DNA of 64,000 bases from Toxotes chatareus (GCA_016801885.1 CM028888.1:1080001-1144000), one strand, 5' to 3'; shown: positions 35,935 to 47,606, numbered from the stretch's first letter. Numbers and translations are program-made. The notes: a model not told the origin generated them from the sequence alone.

Positions 35935-36110
35935 TTGACAACCTTGAGTCAAGTTCAAGTCCCGGGCTTTAACCATGTAACTTATCGAACTTGCGTCCAA
36001 GTCACCAAACTCATGTCTGTGTTACTGTCCGAGTGACATCAGCACAGCAAGTCCTGTTCAAGTCATTCATCAAGCTCATGTCTGAGGCAGCAAGCATTAT
36101 AAACTCAGGC
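35935..36110 (+). repeat. degenerate AAGTC-rich repeat
   Basis: Reiterates caagttcaagtcc, gtccaagtcacc, gtccgagtgac, caagtcctgttcaagtc. It looks like a common fish repeat made of (A)AGTC/CGAGTC words. Weak similarity, composition based. Confidence 0.4.
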
Positions 36111-37037
36111 TCATTGTGTTTAATTCAGAGTTTTCAGTCTGAATTTTAAATAATCCAGGCTTATCCAAGCCTAAGCCAGTTCCCCTCGCCTCCGTCTCGA
36201 TGCAGGTGAAGCTGATGTGGTTGGTACAAAGACCTAATGTTTACATGAAGTACACAACAGGGGGAACTGTTGTACTCTGTGTAAGCGCAGAGAATATAAT
36301 GTTGTTCCAGTTTGTTTAAACTGTCTTTGTCTTTGGTTTAAAACCAAATGTCCATGATGCTCATAGTGTTTAAGGTCCGGAACTGGAAAGATGGTTCCAC
36401 AGACGTTCTGTCTGAGAACCAGAGAGAGGAACAGAAACAGAGACCGAAAACACTGAAAAACAAAAGGGTGAGCCAAGAGACAAACATGAGTGATAGCAGC
36501 TTGGCCTGCAGTTTGCTGAGTTAAGCACTCTGCCTTATTGGAGTGTGTGTGCGCAAATGTGTGTGTGTGTTTCAGAGGAGGGAGGGTGGCAGATTATGTG
36601 AGTGCACAGGGGCATTGTGGGTAGTTCCCTCACAGGTTTTCTCTCTCTGCCTGGATACAAGCAGTGCAGCTCTTCCCTCTGTCTCTGTCCTCTCCTCCCT
36701 GTGTGTGTATATTGTGCATGTGTTTCCATCCAAGTGTGGAAAGTGCACATTTAAGTTGAGCAACAATGAAGCTGCTAATGTTCTTTGGTGTTGGCCATTT
36801 TCCATTTTAAAGCCGGAATCTGTGACGCTTCATAAATCTTAAATCTTCGTATGCTGAGTTCGATTTGTGATTCTCTCTCTGTGGGTCAGAGTTTTAATCA
36901 GCAGCCATTTGTTGTGTTTCTGAACAGTAGACTTCGTGGTCGCCGCTGCAGTGGGCTTTAAGGGACTCAGACTTCAGACCAGATCACAACTTAAAAGCTG
37001 CTTTAATCAGTGTTTTTACGTTAATGGATGAAAGGAC

Positions 37038-37058
37038 TGCAGCACCTTCGACAGGAAC
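37038..37058 (+). promoter_or_regulatory. RE1/NRSE-like (REST) half-match
   Basis: GCAGCACCTTCGACAGGAAC keeps the two RE1 cores AGCACC and GACAG at the canonical spacing, but the outer bases of the right half differ. Confidence 0.25.
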
Positions 37059-37623
37059 AGCATCTGGGTGGAAACCTGCTCCTGTTTCCTCTTCCTCCGT
37101 GCCGTGCAGAGGAGGATGTCTTCCGCCTGCAGCTCCTCACAGTCGGTGGCCTGCTCTCTCCGGCTTCCAATAAATCAGCCCCTAACGCTCGATGCCTCGC
37201 AGCTATTTGAACATGATAGTAGCCCAATGTACACAGCTTTGTTCCACAAGCCCTGTTCCAGCCGGAGGAGGGAGATCTACAGCTCTGTGCGCCCCCTACC
37301 CTTCCACCCCCGTCTCTTCTATCCCTTTGCCTTTTTATTTAGTATTAATCTGTTGAGTTCTGCTGAATTGTGAGAGAGAAGGACACATCAATTTCTTCTT
37401 CTGTGTTTCTTTCATCCTCCCTCCTCCTTTCACGCGTCACACATCCTTCTCAGACCGTCTGGGTGCTGGCGGAAACAGCTAACCCTGCTGCCGCTCTCTC
37501 CTCATGCCTCACAACATCAGAGAAATCAGCGAAGCTAACGGCTACAACACAGACAGGCAGCTTTATGTGCAGGAAATACACAATACATACTGCATGCAGT
37601 CTGATGAGAGACACTGTTGAGTT

Positions 37624-37641
37624 GCATTATGGGAATTGTAG
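37624..37641 (-). promoter_or_regulatory. ZNF143/THAP11-type motif 1
   Basis: The minus strand reads CTACAATTCCCATAATGC, matching the ACTACAAYTCCCAGMATGC consensus with few differences. Confidence 0.45.
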
Positions 37642-37782
37642 GATCCAGTGTTTTCATTGTAGGGACAAGAAGTGACGATACTTTGACCTCTTCTGCAGTT
37701 TGACCATTTTTTGTTTACGATCTGCATCTCTGCATCCAACATTTCAGAATCTGAAGCTTGGTCATTCGTTTCTTGCCAAAAT

Positions 37783-37802
37783 GCACCTTGGGAGTTGTAG
37801 TT
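37783..37802 (-). promoter_or_regulatory. ZNF143/THAP11-type motif 2
   Basis: The minus strand reads AACTACAACTCCCAAGGTGC, a close consensus match 160 bp from and in the same orientation as motif 1. Confidence 0.5.
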
Positions 37803-38647
37803 AACGTCTGTCAGTTATTTTTTTTTGTCCACAGGCTTGTAGATTTTCCTTCTGTTTTTATTTAAAGAACCAGTATTTCTCTTGTTTCAGAATCATCGGC
37901 GTGGCTCTTTAAATCAGTCACAGTCTTTCTACACAGATTTCATCTTCATCATTTACATGAGAGGAAATCATCGTGTGTGAGTCGGGTCCTTCCTGTGTTG
38001 CACAGTATGAACTGAAAAAAACAGGTTGTGTTATTGTGAGATTTAAATGACAAAGAGAATATGAAGTAAGAATCTTCACGCCTCGGCTGTGAACTCTCAC
38101 TCTGTGTCCACGGTCTTCTCGCGCCCAGAATCTGCTTTTTCCTGCACTGTCTCTGGTCAGTGTGTCCCTCAGCTGTCAGCGTGTCACTTCCTCCCCGGCA
38201 GCAGCGATGACAAGTGACACCCGCACCAAATGTCCAACAGGTCTCGGTTTCACGATGTAAAACAGACGGATGTGCGAGCGGGACTGCGAGAGCTCTGACT
38301 CAGGAGCCTCGGATCCATCTCTCATCCTGTTTAGGGGACATTTCGCCACCGTGCCCGTCTCCGGAGACGCCGTTAGTGGAGGAGAAGTGAATCAGTGATC
38401 GTGACCTTTAACGGCTCGGTGTCGTCCACTGACTGTCCTCAGTGTAATTATCCTCCTGTTCATACTCAGATTACATTTATTGAACTGTATACATGCGAGA
38501 CGTGATTGGACGTTACTGTGTGAGGGTTTCATCGGACTGAGCAGAACCAGATGGAGCCAAACAAAAGCCAAACAAGGAAAGAGAGGGATAACAACACCGC
38601 CGGCACAGAGACAGAGACAGAACCAAAAGCTCCGGCCTGATTTAACC

Positions 38648-40254
38648 CCTCTCTCGCTCTGCCTCTCTCACTCTGCCTCTCTCGCTCTGCCTCTCTCACT
38701 CTGCCTCTCGCTCTGCCTCTCGCTCTGCCTCTCGCTCTGCCTCTCGCTCTGCCTCTCTCGCTCTGCCTCTCGCTCTGCCTCTCGCTCTGCCTCTCGCTCC
38801 TCTCTCGCTCTGCCTCTCGCTCTGCCTCTCGCTCTGCCTCTCGCTCGCTCTGCCTCTCTCGCTCTGCCTCTCTCGCTCTGCCTCTCGCTCTGCCTCTCTC
38901 TCTGCCTCTCTCGCTCTGCCCTCTCGCTCTGCCTGCCTCGCTCTGCCTGCCTCTCGCTCTGCCTCTCTCTCTGCCTCCTCTCGCTCTGCCTCTCGCTCTG
39001 CCGCTCTCGCCTGCCTCTCGCTGCCTCTCTCGCTCTGCCTCTCGCCTCTCGCCTCTCCTGCTCTCCCCGCTCTGCCCCCTCTCGCTCTGCCTCTCGCTCT
39101 GCCTGCCTCGCTCTGCCTCTCGCCTGCCTGCCTCTCCTGCCTGCCTCCCGCCTGCCTCTCGCCTCCTCTGCTCTGCCTGCCCTCTCTCGCGCTCTGCCTC
39201 TCGCTCTGCCTCTCTCGCTCTGCCTCTCTCGCTCTGCCTCTCGCTCTGCCTCTCTCGCTCTGCCTCTCGCTCTGCCTCTCGCTCTGCCTGCCTCTCTCGC
39301 TCTGCCTCTCGCTCTGCCTCTCTCGCTCTGCCTCTCGCTCTGCCTCTCTCGCTCTGCCTCCTCGCCTCTGCCTCGCTCGCCTGCCTCTCGCTCTGCCTCT
39401 CTCTGCCTCTCTCGCTCCGCCTGCCTCTCGCTCTGCCTGCCTCTCCGCCTCCTGCCTCTCGCTCTGCCTCTCGCTCTGCCTCTCTCGCTCTGCTCTCTCT
39501 CTGCCTCTGCCTGCCTCTCGCTCTGCCTCTCGCCTGCCTCTCTGCCTCTGCCTGCCTGCCTCTCGCTCTGCCTCTCCGCTCTGCCCTCTCGCTCTGCCTC
39601 TCGCTCTGCCTCTCTCGCTCTGCCTCTCTCGCCTGCCTGCCCTCTCTGCTCCTCTCTGCCTCTCGCCTGCCTCCCTCTCGCTCTGCCTCTCTCTGCCTCT
39701 GCCTCTCTCGCTCTGCCTCTGCCTGCCGCCTGCCTCTCTCTGCTCTGCCCTCTCTGCCTGCCTCTCGCTCTGCCTCTCGCTCTGCCTCTCGCCTGCCTGC
39801 CTCCGCCTCGCTCTGCCTCTCTGCCTCTGCCTCTCGCTCTGCCTCTCTGCTCTGCCTCTCTCGCCTCTCTCCTCCTGCCTCTGCCTCTGCCTCCGCCTCG
39901 CTCTGCCTCTCGCTCTGCCCTCTCTGCTCTGCCTCTCTGCTCTGCCTCTCTGCCTCTGCCTCTCCTCTGCCTCTCTGCTCTGCCCTCTCTGCTCTGCCTC
40001 TCGCTCTGCCTCCTCGCCTGCCTGCCTCTCGCCTGCCTCTCTCCTGCCTGCCCTCCTCGCTCTGCCCTCTCGCTCTGCCTGCCTCTGCCTCTGCCTCTCG
40101 CTCTGCCTCTCTCGCTCTGCCTCTCTGCTCTGCCTCTCGCTCTGCCTCTCTCGCTCTGCCTCTCTCGCTCTGCCTCTCGCTCTGCCTCTCTTGCTCTGCC
40201 TCTCGCTCTGCCTCTCTCGCTCTGCCTCTCTCGCTCTGCCTCTCGTGCTCTGTC
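38648..40254 (+). repeat. 1.6-kb CT/GA minisatellite, CpG-rich
   Basis: Built on CTCTCGCTCTGC (12 bp) with variants CTCTCTCGCTCTGC, CTCTGC, CTGC and CTGCCTGC, over about 1.6 kb. The plus strand is almost pure pyrimidine apart from one or two G per unit; the minus strand has A, G and few C. CTCTCGCTCTGC lacks stop codons in every phase on both strands (T is only followed by C or by GC; the complement has no T). The 600-residue open frames on both strands are therefore artefacts, not genes. A T26 run follows at 40321-40346. Confidence 0.97.
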
Positions 40255-40320
40255 GTTTCAGGAGGTTTCATCTTCTCGGCTCGTTGGTGCACACACCCAC
40301 TCCACAGAGAGGGATTAGGC

Positions 40321-40346
40321 TTTTTTTTTTTTTTTTTTTTTTTTTT
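40321..40346 (+). repeat. poly(T)26 tract
   Basis: 26 consecutive T, 66 bp after the CT minisatellite. Confidence 0.95.
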
Positions 40347-40436
40347 GGCAAAGCGTGGAGCTGCAGTGTAACACAGGAAAATGCTATTATGTAAAATATG
40401 AGGCTTACTCTGCACTCTGGGACAGTTTGTGCTTAA

Positions 40437-40454
40437 ACACACACACACACACAC
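40437..40454 (+). repeat. (CA)n microsatellite
   Basis: Short perfect CA run. Confidence 0.9.
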
Positions 40455-42820
40455 CGTCTGAACAGATATCTGCATCTGTGCCGGAGTGAACCTCTTTGTG
40501 ACCGACTCCTCGTTCATGTACAAGATGAGTAAAATATCACTTTCAGTTTTACTTCATTGTCCAGAACCTTTTCGGCAGCGAGGGCCTCTTTCATCTCTCT
40601 AACTTTCATAGTGAAGGAAGGAGCAGCTGCAGGCTCTGGGCTTGGATATGGGGCGGACAGCATCTGACAGCAGGGGCTGCAGAGCAACGTGACAGTGGCT
40701 TAGTTCAAACTAATAACCATACGTGTTATGGCACAGTGAGTGCTCGTGTCAGTAGATGAGGATTTCAGATATAATCAATGCAACACTTGGTCTAACACTA
40801 AACTCACAACTGCAGCCAGTGAGACACTGAGTGTGAAAAAGGTGTTTGATCCCAGGTAGCTTCACACGTCCACTGAAACCTCATCTGGTTCCCTCCTGCC
40901 ACGTCTCCTCTCTCTGCTCACTCTAATAACCTCCTATGTTCAAGTTAAAAAAAAAAAAAACTTCTGCCTGAGCTTTAATTTCTCTTGTTTCTGCACCTAC
41001 ACGTCTTCACTCCCACATAAGCACTCAGATATCACAGGAACAGAGTCGGTTTGTTCTGCAGCTCTGGTCAGACCATTTATTTCTTTGCCTCTGCAGTGGT
41101 GAAATACTCTGGATAAGAGTGTCAGTGAAAGGGCTGAAATGTAAATGTAGATGTAAATAATAGAAAAGGTGAAGGACCAGCAGCAGCAGCATCTGTGACA
41201 GATGCTTCAGAGAGGGGGCTATAGATATCCACCAAGGGCTAAAAATAACCCTGCAGGATGGAACGTGTAATTGAAAACGGATGTGGTGGAACAGAAGAGG
41301 CTGTTCTTTTTCTGTCTTTTCTTCTGTTTCAGTCTCTTTTTTTTCTCACTTTCACAAGAAAAAAAAGGTTAGACGACAGAGGGACGGAGACGGAGGAGGA
41401 GACGGACAGAAGATGTCAGACACACAGACAAAGGCAGGACGTGATTGTGACAGGATGACAGGGCGTTCCTTTTCTTTGGTCAGAGTCTTGAATTGGTTCT
41501 GTGAGGTTCACATAAAGGTGGAACTGGCACAGCTGAACGTGGAAAAAGCCTTAAGGTGCAGTTCCTCTGAACACTGCAGGGAGGTGGTTTGGAAATCCTC
41601 CAACTTCCTGCTACAAGCAAAGAGAAAATACTGAATTTGCTAAAAGGAAAGTTTGTTAAATGACGATCAGCTTTATTCTCTCTGTGCACTCTTCTGTTTG
41701 CCTGCTGCTGATCAGATGTCCACATCAGTCACTCACTACCCATAAACCCTTGTGTTGGGGAGTCATTTTGCTGCAGTACAGTTTATATTTTCTTACGGCG
41801 ACTGAACCTGCAGCTCAGCGTTGTCCTCACCTGGACACATGAAGCCAAGTGAAGCAGTAAAGAGCAGAGAGCTGTGATAAATCCCTCCGAGCAGGTGCGC
41901 TGTGACAGGCAGGTAAACAGAATGAGGCAGCAGGAGGCCGCCACATTTCAGTCTATTTCTGTCAGACTCCCACTGAGAGTCAAAGGTGCTAAGCCAGGTT
42001 AGAAGAGTCTGCTGTGTGAGTCTGTGTGAGACAGAGCAGCATTTATTCACCTTTGGTCCCAGCAGGGACAGAACAGCTGCAATAAAATGTTCACAACACA
42101 GTTAATATGTAAAAGAAATAAAAAACCCATCGAGCTGTAACTCGGAGACAGAAGAGAACAGACGGCAGTTTCCAGTGTGGCGTCCGAAGCTACAAGGCTA
42201 AATGTGCATTTGTTAGTTTGGACATTTTGAGACTGATCGTTCAGGCAGTGAAAGAAAGAATGAGAGAAAACAGGAAGCATTGTTTGCTTCTTTAGCGGGA
42301 GTTCACTGAATGTTCTGGAAATAGCACTGTGTTATAATCATGGGGCTGCGCTGGTGTGGGTTTGTTGCTACAGCTACAGGTGAGAAGATGAAACACAAAC
42401 GTCCAGATTATAACAGATCAGTGAGTTTAAAGCTTCATCAGACTCTGAAACGCACAAAGCAGTTCATAACACTGGGACAAGATTTTACAACTGTTACGAC
42501 AGCGTTGCCTGTTTCCTGTTTTTACCAAGTTTGAAGTTTAAAGCGATTCTGATTTGCTCGTTTCAGAGAAATCTACCAGAGATGTGCAGCTACATGTGTA
42601 AAAGTGACTCTGCCCTGTGATTCAGCAGCACTGCTACACACTGTCAAATAAACCATGGTGAAGGAATGTTTGGGCCCACGCCAACAAACATCACGTAATG
42701 TAAAAATACATCATCTCTAACAGGCTGATCTTTGATGTGAAAGGGAACAGCTGTTACAGCAAAGTGTCTCATTCAGCAGGTTAGAAAAATGAGATGGAAA
42801 CAGTCGACTGCAAGTTACTG
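40455..42820. other. unique spacer between the two large minisatellites
   Basis: Ordinary sequence with an A14 run near 40947. No gene or repeat recognised. Confidence 0.5.
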
Positions 42821-45800
42821 GCTGTGTTTGTGGTTGTGAGGCTGTGTTTGTGTTTGTGAGGCTGTGTTTGTGTTTGTGAGGCTGTGTTTGTGGTTGTGAG
42901 GCTGTGAGGCTGTGTTTGTGTTTGTGAGGCTGTGTTTGTGTTTGTGAGGCTGTGTTTGTGTTTGTGAGGCTGTGGTTGTGTTTGTGAGGCTGTGTTTGTG
43001 TTTGTGAGGCTGTGTTTGTGGTTGTGAGGCTGTGAGGCTGTGTTTGTGTTTGTGAGGCTGTGTATGTGTTTGTGAGGCTGTGTTTGTGTTTGTGAGGCTG
43101 TGGTTGTGTTTGTGAGGCTGTGTTTGTGAGGCCGTGTTTGTGGTTGTGAGGCTGTGTTTGTGTTTGTGAGGCTGTGTTTGTGTTTGTGAGGCTGTGTTTG
43201 TGTTTGTGAGGCTGTGGTTGTGTTTGTGTTGTGTTTGTGTTTGTGAGGCTGTGTTGTGTGCCGTGTTTGTGTTTGTGAGGCTGTGTTTGTGAGGCCGTGT
43301 TTGTGTTTGTGAGGCTGTGTTTGTGGTTGTGAGGCTGTGTTTGTGTTTGTGAGGCTGTGTTTGTGTTTGTGAGGCTGTGTTTGTGTTTGTGAGGCTGTGT
43401 TTGTGTTTGTGAGGCTGTGTTTGTGTTTGTGAGGCTGTGGTTGTGTTTGTGAGGCTGTGTTTGTGTTTGTGAGGCTGTGTTTGTGAGGCCGTGTTTGTGT
43501 TTGTGAGGCTGTGTTTGTGAGGCCGTGTTTGTGTTTGTGAGGCTGTGTTTGTGAGGCCGTGTTTGTGTTTGTGAGGCTGTGTTTGTGTTTGTGAGGCTGT
43601 GTTTGTGTTTGTGAGGCTGTGTTTGTGTTTGTGAGGCTGTGTTTGTGTTTGTGAGTGTGTTGTGTTTGTGAGGCTGTGTTTGTGTTTGTGAGGCTGTGTT
43701 TGTGAGGCCGTGTTTGTGTTTGTGAGGCTGTGTTTGTGTTTGTGAGGCTGTGTTTGTGTTTGTGAGGCTGTGTTTGTGTTTGTGAGGCTGTGTTTGTGTT
43801 TGTGAGGCTGTGTTTGTGTTTGTGAGGCTGTGTTTGTGTTTGTGAGGCTGTGTTTGTGTTTGTGAGGCTGTGTTTGTGTTTGTGAGGCTGTGTTTGTGTT
43901 TGTGAGGCTGTGTTTGTGAGGCTGTGTTTGTGTTTGTGAGGCTGTGTTTGTGTTTGTGAGGCTGTGTTTGTGTTTGTGAGGCTGTGTTTGTGTTTGGAGG
44001 CTGTGTTTGTGTTTGTGAGGCTGTGTTGTGTGAGGTGTGTTTGTGTTTTGTGAGGCTGTGTTTTGTGAGGCCGTGTTTGTGTTTGTGAGGCTGTGTTTGT
44101 GTTTGTGAGGCTGTGTTGTGTGTGTTGTGTGAGGCTGTGTTTGTGTTTGTGAGGCCGTGTTTGTGTTTGTGAGGCTGTGTTTGTGTTTGTGAGGCTGTGT
44201 TTGTGTTTGTGAGGCTGTGTTTGTGTTTGTGAGGCTGTGTTTGTGTTTGTGAGGCTGTGTTTGTGTTTGTGAGGCCGTGTTTGTGTTTGTGAGGCTGTGT
44301 TTGTGTTTGTGAGGCTGTGTTTGTGTTTGTGAGGCTGTGTTGTGTGAGGGCGTGTTTGTGTTTGAGGCTGTGTTTTGAGGAGGTTGTGTTTGTGTTTGTG
44401 AGGCTGTGTTTGTGAGGCCGTGTTTGTGTTTGTGAGGCTGTGTTTGTGTTTGTGAGGCTGTGTTTGTGTTTGTGAGGCTGTGTTTGTGTTTGTGAGGCGT
44501 GTTTGTGTTTGTGAGGCTGTGTTTGTGTTTGTGAGGCTGTGTTTGTGTTTGTGAGGCTGTGTTTGTGAGGCGTGTTTGTGTTTGTGAGGCTGTGTTTTGT
44601 GTTTTGTGTTTGTGTTTGTGAGGCTGTGTTTGTGTTTGTGAGGCTGTGGTTGTGAGGCTGTGTTTGTGGTTGTGAGGCTGTGTTTGTGTTTGTGAGGCTG
44701 TGGTTGTGAGGCCGTGTTTGTGTTTGTGAGGCTGTGTTTGTGTTTGTGAGGCTGTGTTTGTGAGGCCGTGTTTGTGTTTGTGAGGCTGTGTTTGTGTTTG
44801 TGAGGCTGTGTTTGTGTTTGTGAGGCTGTGTTTGTGAGGCCGTGTTTGTGTTTGTGAGGCTGTGTTTGTGTTTGTGAGGCCGTGTTTGTGTTTGTGAGGC
44901 TGTGTTTGTGAGGCTGTGTTTGTGTTTGTGAGGCTGTGTTTGTGTTTGTGAGGCTGTGTTTGTGTTTGTGAGGCTGTGTTTGTGAGGCCGTGTTTGTGTT
45001 TGTGAGGCTGTGTTTGTGTTTGTGAGGCTGTGGTTGTGAGGCTGTGTTTGTGGTTGTGAGGCTGTGTTTGTGTTTTGTGAGGCTGTGTTTTGAGTTTGTG
45101 TTTGTGTTTGTGAGGCTGTGTTTGTGTTTGTGAGGTGTTTGTGTTTGTGAGGTGTTGTGTTTGTGTTTGTGTTTGTGTGTGTTTGTGTTTGAGGCTGTGT
45201 TTGTGAGGCCGTGTTTGTGTTTGTGAGGCTGTGTTTGTGTTTGTGAGGCTGTGGTTGTGAGGCTGTGTTTGTGGTTGTGAGGCTGTGTTTGTGTTTGTGA
45301 GGCTGTGTGGTTGTGAGGCCGTGTTTGTGTTTGTGAGGCTGTGTTTGTGAGGCTGTGTTGTGAGTTGTGTGGTTGTGGTTGTGAGGCTGTGTTTGTTGTG
45401 GTTGTGGTTGTGAGGCCGTGTTTGTGTTTGTGAGGCTGTGTTTGTGTTTGTGAGGAGGTTTGTATTTTGTGAGGCCGTGTTTGTGTTTGCTGAGCTGCTG
45501 TTTGTGAGGGTGTGTTTGTGTTTGTGAGGGTTGTGTTTGTGAGGCCGTGTTTTGTGTTTGTGAGGCTGTGTTTGTGTTTGTGAGGCTGTGTTTGTGTTTT
45601 GTGAGGCTGTGTTTGTGAGGCTGTGTTTGTGTTTGTGGAGGGCTGTGTTTGTGAGGCTGTGTTTGTGTTTGTGAGAGGCTGTGTTTGTGTTTGTGAGGCT
45701 GTGTTTGTGTTTGTGAGGCTGTGTTTGTGTTTGTGAGGCTGTGTTTGTGTTTGTGAGGCTGTGTTTGTGGTGAGGCTGTGTTTGTGTTTGTGAGTTTGTG

Positions 45801-46482
45801 TTTGTGTTTGTGAGGCTGTGTTTGTGTTTGTGAGGCTGTGTTTGTGTTTGTGAGGCTGTGTTTGAGGTGTTGTTGTGAGGCTGTGTTTGTGTTTGTGAGT
45901 TGTGTGTTTGTGTTTGTGAGGCTGTGTTTGTGGTTGTGAGGCTGTGTTTGTGTTTGTGAGGCTGTGTTTGTGGTTGTGAGGCTGTGTTTGTGTTTGTGAG
46001 GCTGTGTTTGTGGTTGTGAGGCTGTGTTTGTGTTTGTGAGGCTGTGTTTGTGAGGCTGTGTTTGTGGTTGTGAGGCTGTGGTTGTGGTTGTGAGGCTGTG
46101 TTTGTGAGGCCGTGGTTGTGGTTGTGAGGCTGTGTTTGTGAGGCTGTGTTTGTGGTTGTGAGGCTGTGGTTGTGGTTGTGAGGCTGTGTTTGTGAGGCCG
46201 TGGTTGTGTTTGTGAGGCTGTGTTTGTGAGGCCGTGTTTGTGTTTGTGAGGCTGTGTTTGTGTTTGTGAGGCTGTGTTTGTGTTTGTGAGGCTGTGTTTG
46301 TGTTTGTGAGGCTGTGGTTGTGAGGCTGTGTTTGTGGTTGTGAGGCTGTGTCTGTGAGGCCGTGGTTGTGGTTGTGAGGCTGTGTTTGTGAGGCCGTGTT
46401 TGTGTTTGTGAGGCTGTGTTTGTGTTTGTGAGGCTGTGGTTGTGAGGCTGTGTTTGTGGTTGTGAGGCTGTGTCTGTGAGCC
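42821..46482 (+). repeat. 3.7-kb GT/CA minisatellite with 20-bp and 14-bp units
   Basis: About 190 head-to-tail units. The main unit is GAGGCTGTGTTTGTGTTTGT (20 bp); a 14-bp form lacks one TTTGTG hexamer, and GTGGTTGT and GAGGCCG variants recur. Long stretches are perfectly periodic (for example 43741-43910); 44340-44380 and 45080-45560 are scrambled. On the minus strand T occurs almost only before C, so no stop can arise in any phase. The 1,236-residue open frame there (Thr-Asn-Gln-His-Lys repeats) is an artefact. Confidence 0.97.
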
Positions 46483-46935
46483 GTCCTCTGTCAGTAGTTG
46501 TGTTGTGAGCAGCCTGAGGGCTCATTAATCTAATTATCAGAGTGGAATCTCAGATTGGGGGATTAGCAGACAGGAGCTCTCAGTCAGAGCAGAAGATGTT
46601 TGTTAATCTCACTCGTCTGGCGCCTCGTTACTTTCATAGGTTTACATTTTGCTTCCAGTCGTGAGCAGAAGTAATCCTCGTGTCTGATGGGTGCGATAAC
46701 ATGAGCAGCGTTGATGCTGCCTTGCTCAGGGGCACTTTGGACTGATTCAAGGACAAACACTGAGTCACCCTGCTGCCCTCTAATGTAGTTTTATCTCCAT
46801 CCTTTTATTTGATTCTGTAATGGCTCCTGTTTCCCCTCAGGGATTAATAACATCCATTCTGTTCTGTGAAAGTTATCGATTGGATCTGAGAGGACTGGAG
46901 GTAGAGCGAGGTAGACAAAGAGAGGAAGAAGGGGG

Positions 46936-46951
46936 GAGAGAGAGAGAGCTA
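46936..46951 (+). repeat. (GA)n microsatellite
   Basis: Short GA run within a purine-rich stretch (46895-46951). Confidence 0.8.
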
Positions 46952-47340
46952 CAGATTGCAGAGGTTAAGTGTTTCACTGTCCTCTGATACAGAAGCTTTT
47001 CTGTTGACCTAACACAAGTTCTTATTGTTCTACACTGTGGTTCCTGCAGCGTCTCAACAAATCTTTATTTACTTACTGTGTTGACATAGAACAGCACACT
47101 CAGCATAATGTGACTGAGCTTTACGAGGAGAAGGTGTGAGCCGGGTTTTTTTAAACATGAGAGTCGTGTGTCTGTGAGAACAGTGAGGTCAGGTGTTGTT
47201 TTACTGAGCAGCAGACGCAGGAAGAAAACCTGTGAAAGTCCACGGCTCTGATTTCATCTGCTGGAGTCAGAGGGTTAGTTTGGTTTGTTCTCTTTCTCTT
47301 AGTGCCATTGACCACAGGCAGAGACCCAAAGCAACAGCAT

Positions 47341-47606
47341 CAGTCCATGTCTCTGTCCCTCAGCGTGTTAGTCTGTGTCTCCGTCTCTCCGTCTCTCTGT
47401 CCCTCAGTGTGTTAGTCCATCTCTCCGTCTCTCAGTGTGTTAGTCCGTCCCTCAGCGTGTTAGTCCATCTCTCCGTCTCTCAGTGTGTTAGTCTGTCCCT
47501 CAGCGTGTTAGTCCATCTCTCCGTCTCTCAGCGTGTTAGTCCGTCTCTCCGTCTCTCAGCGTGTTAGTCCGTCTTTCAGCGTGTTAGTCCATCTCTCTGT
47601 CCCTGA
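47341..47606 (+). repeat. minisatellite with alternating 28- and 20-bp units
   Basis: The word GTGTTAGTC recurs at 47409, 47437, 47457, 47485, 47505, 47533, 47561 and 47581. Spacings are 28, 20, 28, 20, 28, 28, 20, a 48-bp higher-order unit of CAGTGTGTTAGTCCATCTCT plus a shorter GTCCGTCCCTCAGC unit. Confidence 0.95.

Larger units (their letters stand above)
28771..38647. other. intron, mostly unique sequence
   Basis: Apart from listed motifs and simple repeats, no element is recognised. 30360-30960 is high-complexity, with pyrimidine-rich and homeodomain-type words (tataattagattc), and could hold conserved non-coding elements. Poly-T runs occur at 31143 and 34970 and poly-A at 32442. Confidence 0.45.

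Noticed and set aside
38480..40523. Overlapping 612- and 664-residue open frames on opposite strands
   Set aside because: Both are translations of the CT/GA minisatellite, whose unit contains no stop in any of six frames. Arg-Glu-rich and Leu-Ser-rich low-complexity output is expected.
42815..46525. 1,236-residue open frame on the minus strand (Thr/Asn/Gln/His/Lys-rich)
   Set aside because: It is the translation of the GT/CA minisatellite. On that strand T is followed almost only by C, so no stop codon can occur in any phase. There is no non-repeat domain at either end.
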